NCBI GenBank assembly: GCA_036501825.1
Contig: DASXZP010000036.1
Location: 558,001 to 622,000 of the forward strand
Length of the DNA: 64,000 bases
DNA from: JAFECT01 sp036501825
GTDB taxonomy: Bacteria > Pseudomonadota > Alphaproteobacteria > Caulobacterales > Caulobacteraceae
Direction: 5' to 3'
Positions 59,199-64,000 of the stretch are shown here, piece by piece. The notes under the pieces were generated by a model that saw only the letters and a list, made by a program, of their open reading frames with translations, had not been told where the DNA came from and ran no database searches. The first letter of the stretch is position 1, and every line of letters starts with the position of its first letter. Both the position numbers and the translations under genes were made by a program.

Positions 59199-59423
59199 AT
59201 GACCCGACCAAAGCCCATCCCTTGTCCGGAGACGGGAGACTCCTGCGTGAGGGAGATCTGCTCCACGACACATTGCGTGGACCGACTCAACAATGAACCT
59301 CGACTGAAGCGGGCTGCCCAGCAAGCAGAGTTTGACCGGCTCTTCAGATTGCGGTCGCCGACGTCCGAAGAGCACCTGCGCCTCTTGGACCTTTGGGGTC
59401 GCGGTTTCAGATATTCAAAGTGA
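59199..59423 (+). CDS. Possible small Cys-rich protein
   Basis: 74 aa from ATG 59199 with a weak AAGG upstream. Four cysteines are clustered in the first third (PCPETGDSCVREICSTTHC), followed by a charged helix (LKRAAQQAEFDRLFRLR). It may be a small metal-binding protein or a chance frame. Apart from this ORF, nothing is seen in 59123-59487. Confidence 0.35.
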   Translation: MTRPKPIPCPETGDSCVREICSTTHCVDRLNNEPRLKRAAQQAEFDRLFRLRSPTSEEHLRLLDLWGRGFRYSK

Positions 59424-59487
59424 GGCATTCCCAGACTCGCACTCCGGTTGCTATTTACCTATGATTCTCGCAAAGGGAGAGAGGCTC

Positions 59488-59790
59488 ATGGCAAAGACGA
59501 CGGAGTCTAGGTTTGGCAAGGCGGTAATGGAGGCGCTGGCCGCGCAGCCCGCCGGTGAGGCAACCATTCAAACCCTCATAAAATGGGTTCCTCGCTATCT
59601 CACTCTCACCGAAGAGGATCGGAAACGGTCACCGTCGCGCCCCAACGAAGAAATGTGGGAACAGCGCATCCGCAACCTCAAGTCTCACTCTACAACGCCC
59701 GGCAATGTCATCGCCGAAGGCTACGTTGAGCACGTGGGGCGCGGCCGATATCGCTTGACGAAGGCGGGACGGATCCACCTTGGGGGCTAA
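59488..59790 (+). CDS. Winged-helix protein, Mrr N-terminal-like
   Basis: 100 aa from ATG 59488 (AAGGGAGAGAGG upstream; ATG 59461 would add nine residues). The layout resembles the Mrr_N winged helix that precedes type IV restriction nucleases: EATIQTLIKWVPRYLTLTEE, EMWEQRIRNLKSHSTTPG and the final strand GRGRYRLTKAGRIHL. No nuclease domain is attached. It overlaps the convergent methyltransferase gene by four bases. Confidence 0.65.
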   Translation: MAKTTESRFGKAVMEALAAQPAGEATIQTLIKWVPRYLTLTEEDRKRSPSRPNEEMWEQRIRNLKSHSTTPGNVIAEGYVEHVGRGRYRLTKAGRIHLGG

Positions 59791-60383
59791 GAGAACTTGG
59801 CCTTGTACCCGGGCCTGAACCACTTGAGTTCGGTTCCCGCCGGCGCGTCCTTGTCCCACACGAACCACGCGTAGGCTGTTGTTCCTGTACCCGCTTGCAC
59901 GGCGCCAGCGGGGTAGAACGTGATGCGCTCGCTAAAGACCCAAACGCGGCTCGGCGGCGTCGTCGCAAAAATCGTGTTTGCACGGTTCGCGCCTTCGAGA
60001 AACGCGAGCCGTAGCAGAAGCGCAAACTTACGCCGCGCGAGTCGAACGCCGCTCCGAACAAACCCCTCGGCGGCGTTGTACGGCGGATTGGTCACAATGT
60101 TGTCGGCGGCGCGATCGGTATCAAGGAAATCGACGCCCGCATCGCCGTAGCCGCGATCGAAGAGGTCTGTACTAAGGACGGACGTTGCCGCCTTCTCCAA
60201 CACCTTCGACATGGCTCCGTTGCCGCACGCGGACTCCCAGATACCCCCGTCAAAACGCTCGTTGTCGATCAGAGCGTGGGTGGCCCATGCCGGAGTTGGA
60301 AAGAAGTCGGGTCCGCTTAAGTCGGCAAACCTCTTGAGGGTCGGCTTGAACCCGCCGTTCAAGTTATAGGTCGCATCGGCCAT
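59787..60383 (-). CDS. N6-adenine DNA methyltransferase-like protein
   Basis: 198 aa. The catalytic motif IV NPPY is present (NIVTNPPYNAAEGF), and the SAM-binding region is IWESACGNGAMSKVLE with Asp in STDLFDRGYGD. The start FFPTPAWATHALI is typical of phage-type adenine methyltransferases. No restriction nuclease is adjacent, but an Mrr-N-like protein converges on it. ATG 60383 has GGGAGA seven bases upstream within a hairpin (60390-60406). An 'orphan' or phage-derived methyltransferase is likely. Confidence 0.85.
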   Translation of the reverse strand: MADATYNLNGGFKPTLKRFADLSGPDFFPTPAWATHALIDNERFDGGIWESACGNGAMSKVLEKAATSVLSTDLFDRGYGDAGVDFLDTDRAADNIVTNPPYNAAEGFVRSGVRLARRKFALLLRLAFLEGANRANTIFATTPPSRVWVFSERITFYPAGAVQAGTGTTAYAWFVWDKDAPAGTELKWFRPGYKAKFS

Positions 60384-60389
60384 GGAAAT

Positions 60390-60406
60390 CTCCCGAGAGT
60401 CGGGAG
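60390..60406 (-). promoter_or_regulatory. Hairpin covering the methyltransferase ribosome site
   Basis: CTCCCGA and TCGGGAG pair perfectly over a 3-nt loop. On the minus strand the second arm carries the GGGAG ribosome site, and the loop region includes GACTC, a CcrM target. It could repress translation or serve as an operator. Confidence 0.5.
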
Positions 60407-60440
60407 AACGATAACAGAATCATTAGCTTACAATATGGTT

Positions 60441-60475
60441 AAGGGGTGAGTCACTTTGACTCACCCCTTTGTTTT
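60441..60475 (+). terminator. Strong rho-independent terminator
   Basis: AAGGGGTGAGTCA-CTT-TGACTCACCCCTT is a perfect 13-bp stem followed by TGTTTT. It points along the plus strand although no plus-strand gene ends nearby. The rest of 60384-60666 shows no convincing gene. Confidence 0.75.
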
Positions 60476-60666
60476 CACGCTACCTTCCGACAAATTGGAA
60501 CTCGACAGAAATTGTAGTGGGCGACGTACAGCGAGACGCCGGCGTAGAGGTTCTCCAGCTTTTTTGAGAAGCCGTTGGTCAAGCGCGCGTGAAGCGCCGT
60601 TGTGCCATGCGAAGGCTCACGTCTGGCGTTCGACATATGACGTGCTGACGTGCTTCCGGCCGGGAC

Positions 60667-60980
60667 CTAAGTCGGGGAACCTTGCTCTCCCGCTTTCTGC
60701 GAAGGCCGTATCCACTTCTCAACGGTGTGGCCTACCGACAATCCCAAGCCCATGACCACGATTGCGAGCAGGCCGCTCGCTGCGTTGTTCGTGTAGTCCA
60801 CGCCGCTGTGCCGCGAGCACGCCGCCCAACTGCGGTGAGGCGGGGATGGCTTCCATCCGTCCCGCACTTAAGCGGGCCCAGCAAGGCCGCGCCAAGACAT
60901 ATACCGCCGACGATGGCCGCCACGGTAGTGGTGGTTACGCCGAAGAACCAAGCAAAGAAGGTTCTGGCGGCTCGGATCAT
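60667..60980 (-). pseudogene. Frameshifted two-span membrane protein coupled to the Phd-like gene
   Basis: ATG 60980 overlaps the stop of the Phd-like gene (ATGA). The first frame gives a start and one membrane span (FFAWFFGVTTTTVAAIVGGI CLGAALLG), after which it turns into Arg-rich text that looks out of frame. A second frame, open over 60867-60667, gives a second span (AASGLLAIVVMGLGLSVGHT) and a tidy polar end (WIRPSQKAGEQGSPT). One frame change around 60850-60865 would join them into a protein of about 105 aa. It may be a broken gene, a sequencing error or a real frameshift. Confidence 0.5.
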
Positions 60981-61186
60981 TTGTTGGGGTCTTTTTGCTC
61001 ACCCCGGTCTTCGTCTTCGCGAGCCGGAGTGACCGATGCGTTGCGAACGAGTCGATCGAATTCGGATTGGCTCAGCATGACCGCGACGTCTCCGCCCTCG
61101 ACGCTGATCATCTGAGGCCCCTCCGCGCGAGCGCGGCGAATAACCTCCTCCAACTCCCTTTCGGCGTCAGACAGGGCCCAGCTCAC
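60977..61186 (-). CDS. Phd/YefM-type antitoxin-like protein
   Basis: 69 aa from GTG 61186, with AGGAG eight bases upstream. The pattern WALSDAERELEEVIRRARAE, GPQMISVEGGDVAVMLSQSE and FDRLV is that of Phd/YefM antitoxins, whose N-terminus binds DNA and whose C-terminus neutralises a toxin. The charged C-terminus (EDEDRGEQKDPNK) is short. No Doc or YoeB gene follows; the coupled gene is a small membrane protein. Confidence 0.75.
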   Translation of the reverse strand: MSWALSDAERELEEVIRRARAEGPQMISVEGGDVAVMLSQSEFDRLVRNASVTPAREDEDRGEQKDPNK

Positions 61187-61248
61187 AAGCGGCGCTCCTA
61201 AGATTCTCCCGCGGATTACTGGCACGCGGCCTGCCGCCGCGCAATGAA

Positions 61249-61266
61249 ATGTTCCCGTTCCGTTTC
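61249..61266. repeat. Right 18-bp direct repeat of the island
   Basis: Identical copy of 57415-57432. It lies 26 bases before the chosen start of the DinG-like helicase gene, so the repeat sits in the promoter region of the flanking gene on each side. Confidence 0.75.
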
Positions 61267-61291
61267 GCTCAATGGGGCGGTATGTCAAGGG

Positions 61292-64000
61292 GTGGCCCCC
61301 TTCGACCCCAACGCCTCGGAAACCTTCAGCGACGTCGTGCTCGGCGAGGGCGAGGCCGCCCTGCCGGCCGCCCTGGCCGTACCGCCCGGCGCAGGCGCGG
61401 TCGCCGATGACACCGGCGCGCGGGCCCTCCCGCGGTCGCAGGCGGCAAGGGCGTTTGAGGAGGGGCCGTTGATCGTGGCGCATGCGGGGCTCACGGCGCG
61501 GCGGTTGGGGCTTTCGCCGCCGCCGCGGTCGGCGTCGATTCTCGATGCGCTCGAGCTCTATGCCTTTGTGCGGCCGGCGCGGTTTTGTGCGCCGTCGGCG
61601 GCGGGGCTGGCGTTGGCGCTGGGGTTCCCCGAACCGGCGGGCGCCGAGGCGCAGGCGGCGGCGCTGCGGCAAGCGTGCCGCGTGTTGCTGGACGAGGTCG
61701 CGGCATCCCCGGTTCCGACGCGCGAGGAGGCATTGCAGGTCGCCGAGACGCTTGGTCGTGCGGGGTGGAGTTGGGCGCCGCGGGTGCTGGCCGCGCTGCG
61801 CTCGCAGCCGGTGCGGGAGCGCAAGTATCGAGGCTCGGGCCTCGACGTGTGGTCGCGCCTTCCCGAGTGGGAGGATCAGGCGCCGTCGGGTGAACCCGGT
61901 TCGCAACCGGTCGATCCGGAGGCGACGCGCGCGCGGTTGGCGGAGCTGCTGGTGCGCGCCGGGCTCGACGAGGCGCGGCCGTCGCAGGCGGAGTTTGCGG
62001 CCGAGGTCGCCCACGCGTTCAAGGCGCGCGACAGGGAAGGCGCGCCGAACGCGATATTGGCCGAAGCGGGCACCGGCGTCGGCAAGACGCTGGGGTATCT
62101 GGCGCCGGCGTCGTTGTGGGCCGAGAAGAACGGGCCGTCGGTGTGGATCTCGACCTACACCCGCGCGCTGCAGCGCCAGATCGATCGCGAAAGCGCGGCG
62201 GTGTTTCCCGATCCCGCCGTGCGCGCGAAGAAGGCGGTGGTGCGCAAGGGGCGCGAGAACTACCTCTGCCTGCTGAACTTCCAGGACATGGTGCAGGCTT
62301 CGGCGCTGGGCAACGCGGATGCGGTGGGTGTCGCGCTCGCGGCGCGCTGGGTTTCGCAGACGCGCGACGGCGACATGACCGGCGGGGATTTTCCCGCCTG
62401 GCTGCCCTCGTTGTTTGCGATCGGATCGAGCGCGCAGGCGTCGGCGAGTAACCTGGTGGACCGGCGCGGCGAGTGCGTGCACGCGGCCTGTTCGCACTAC
62501 AAGACCTGTTTTGTGGAGAAGGCGATCCGCGCCTCGCGCAAGGCCGACCTGGTGATCGCCAACCATGCCCTGGTCTTGACCCAGGCCGCGTTCGACGGGT
62601 CGCGGACGGCGCGCGGGCTCAAGGCGGACTCGGAAACCACGGCGCTGAAGCGCATCGTGTTTGACGAAGGTCACCATCTGTTCGACGCGGCGGACAACGC
62701 CTTTTCCGCCTGTTTGTCGGGCCAGGAAGCGGCCGAGATGCGCCGCTGGATTCGCGGGCCCGAGGGACGCGGGCGGCGTGGGCGGGGGCTTGAACAACGG
62801 CTCGGCGATCTGGTTTCCGAACGCAAGGATGCGCACGACGCCCTGTTCGACGTGCTGCGCGCCGCCGCGCAGTTGCCGGGCGAGGGTTGGTCCGGCCGCA
62901 TCGCGCCGCCGTCCGGTGAGATCAATCCCATCGGGCCCATCGAAAACCTGCTGGCCGCGGCGCTCGATCAGGTGCGCGCCCGCGCCGACGGGCGGCCGAA
63001 CGATCTCAGCCTCGAGTGTTCCGCGCGCCCGGTCACCCCGACCCTGCTGGCCGCCGCGGCGCCGGCGGCGCGCGCCCTGGCGGCGATCGAGGCGCCGTTG
63101 CTGGCGCTGGCGCGCGCGCTGGAAGATTTGCTCGACGACGAGGCCGACGATCTCGATAGCGGCGAACGCGCCAGGATCGAGGGCGCTCTACGCGGTCTCG
63201 ATAGACGTGCGCGCATGACGCTGCCGGCGTGGCGCTCGATGCTGCAAGGCCTCGCGGAAGAGTCGAGCGAGGACGATCCCGACTTCGTCGACTGGATTTC
63301 GGCGGAGATGATGTTCGGCCGCGTGGTCGACGCGGCGCTGCGCCGCCACTGGGTCGATCCGACCATTCCGCTGGAGGCGGCGGTGATCGCGCCGTCGCAC
63401 GGCGTGCTGATCACCAGTGCAACGCTCACCGACCCGGTGCTGGACGATCCGTTCGAACTGGCGCGGCTGAAGACGGGGACGGCGCGCCTGCCGGTGCCGC
63501 CGAAACTCACCCGCGTGGAATCGCCCTTCGACTACGCGTCCCAGGCGCGGGTGTTCGTGGTCACCGACATCGCCCGCGACGATGCGCGCCAGATGGCGGC
63601 GGCGATGCGCGAGTTGTTCCTGGCCGCCGGCGGCGGCGCGCTGGGCCTGTTCACCGCCATTCGCCGCTTGCGTGCGGTCTATGAGCAGCTGGCCGGGCCG
63701 CTGGCCCAGAAGGGGCTGTCGCTCTACGCCCAGCATGTGGACCCGCTCGAAGTCGGCGCCCTGGTCGATGTGTTCCGCGCCGAAGAGCACTCGTGCCTGC
63801 TCGGCACCGACGCGGTGCGCGACGGTATCGACGTGCCGGGAACGGCGCTCAGACTCATCGCCTTCGATCGCGTGCCGTGGCCGCGGCCCGACCTGTTGCA
63901 CAAGGCGCGGCGCGCCCGCTTCGGCGGCAAAGCCTATGATGACTCCCAGGCCCGCGCCCGCATCGCCCAGGCCTTTGGCCGCCTGATCCGCCGCGCCGAC
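61292..64000 (+). CDS. DinG/XPD-family ATP-dependent DNA helicase, C-terminus outside the window
   Basis: 903 residues are visible and the frame runs off the right edge. An N-terminal domain (to about 230, LIVAHAGLTARRLGLSPPPR) precedes Walker A AEAGTGVGKTLGY. The four iron-sulfur cysteines are in ENYLCLLNF and GECVHAACSHYKTC. The DEAH-type box is IVFDEGHHLFDA. C-terminal motifs include GVLITSATLTDPVL and AFGRLIRR. It unwinds damaged or structured DNA. GTG 61292 is preferred because the in-frame ATG 61244 lies in island-specific sequence just outside the 18-bp repeat and lacks a ribosome site. Confidence 0.88.
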   Translation, partial: MAPFDPNASETFSDVVLGEGEAALPAALAVPPGAGAVADDTGARALPRSQAARAFEEGPLIVAHAGLTARRLGLSPPPRSASILDALELYAFVRPARFCAPSAAGLALALGFPEPAGAEAQAAALRQACRVLLDEVAASPVPTREEALQVAETLGRAGWSWAPRVLAALRSQPVRERKYRGSGLDVWSRLPEWEDQAPSGEPGSQPVDPEATRARLAELLVRAGLDEARPSQAEFAAEVAHAFKARDREGAPNAILAEAGTGVGKTLGYLAPASLWAEKNGPSVWISTYTRALQRQIDRESAAVFPDPAVRAKKAVVRKGRENYLCLLNFQDMVQASALGNADAVGVALAARWVSQTRDGDMTGGDFPAWLPSLFAIGSSAQASASNLVDRRGECVHAACSHYKTCFVEKAIRASRKADLVIANHALVLTQAAFDGSRTARGLKADSETTALKRIVFDEGHHLFDAADNAFSACLSGQEAAEMRRWIRGPEGRGRRGRGLEQRLGDLVSERKDAHDALFDVLRAAAQLPGEGWSGRIAPPSGEINPIGPIENLLAAALDQVRARADGRPNDLSLECSARPVTPTLLAAAAPAARALAAIEAPLLALARALEDLLDDEADDLDSGERARIEGALRGLDRRARMTLPAWRSMLQGLAEESSEDDPDFVDWISAEMMFGRVVDAALRRHWVDPTIPLEAAVIAPSHGVLITSATLTDPVLDDPFELARLKTGTARLPVPPKLTRVESPFDYASQARVFVVTDIARDDARQMAAAMRELFLAAGGGALGLFTAIRRLRAVYEQLAGPLAQKGLSLYAQHVDPLEVGALVDVFRAEEHSCLLGTDAVRDGIDVPGTALRLIAFDRVPWPRPDLLHKARRARFGGKAYDDSQARARIAQAFGRLIRRAD

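Noticed and set aside
59920..60175. Plus-strand small frames opposite the adenine methyltransferase
   Set aside because: They run through the NPPY-coding region in reverse and have no ribosome site.
60456..60755. Plus-strand 99-codon frame between the methyltransferase and the Phd-like gene
   Set aside because: It begins inside the terminator hairpin, has no ribosome site and is Arg/Ser-rich without structure.
61482..62276. Arg-rich open frame inside the DinG-like helicase
   Set aside because: It is out of frame with Walker A, the iron-sulfur cysteines and the DEGH box, all of which lie in the helicase frame.

Overview
The window is about 64 kb of high-GC alphaproteobacterial chromosome, most likely from the Caulobacteraceae (Caulobacter or Phenylobacterium type). 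The main evidence is a clear GcrA cell-cycle regulator, a PodJ-type polarity protein (N-terminal conserved segment, coiled coil, one membrane span, C-terminal Sel1 repeats), CtrA-type TTAA-N7-TTAA sites near them, and GANTC methylation sites. No search could be run, so family names rest on motifs and overall protein shape.

Layout. 1-9.8 kb: end of recR, a self-cleaving S58 peptidase, tRNA-Arg(ACG), a large secreted M14 peptidase, folE, a cytochrome b561, secreted and esterase-like proteins and two overlapping tiny membrane ORFs. 10-15.2 kb: a TIGR03032-type protein, a basic DUF6496-like protein, and phoR-phoU-phoB without pst genes but with a triple Pho box ahead of phoU. 15.4-24.2 kb: hslO, an XRE regulator coupled to a membrane protein, a TraB/GumN protein, tRNA-Gly(CCC), hydrolases, a lower-GC pair of unknown genes around a palindrome, and a TPR-aspartyl protease. 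24.4-28.2 kb: an OPT peptide transporter, D-cysteine desulfhydrase-like enzyme and Asp/Glu racemase in one operon. 28.3-38.5 kb: a GDSL autotransporter, a natural SerB-SerA fusion, a possibly CtrA-controlled membrane protein, an S9 peptidase and a cyclic-nucleotide-binding/thioredoxin-reductase-like fusion. 38.5-41.3 kb: an ECF sigma factor between two proline-rich proteins that share motifs. 41.3-54 kb: osmC, dcd, apaG, gcrA, an ABC-2 permease, a TonB-like protein, argD-argF, an MprF-like protein and podJ. 54-64 kb: a DNA-repair pair (pdeM and Lhr-like helicase), then a 3.8 kb accessory island bounded by an exact 18-bp direct repeat, then a DinG/XPD-like helicase running off the window.

The island (57433-61248) holds an unknown acidic protein, a degenerate tRNA-like sequence, small Cys-containing ORFs, an Mrr-N-like winged-helix protein, an N6-adenine methyltransferase, a Phd-like antitoxin and a coupled frameshifted membrane protein. 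It has no visible integrase. The 18-bp repeats resemble the alphaproteobacterial SOS box and sit upstream of both flanking helicase genes.

Many gaps are filled by nested inverted repeats (for example 11.4, 15.2, 18.9, 28.2, 32.4, 43.4 and 47.2 kb), which look like a family of small non-coding elements.
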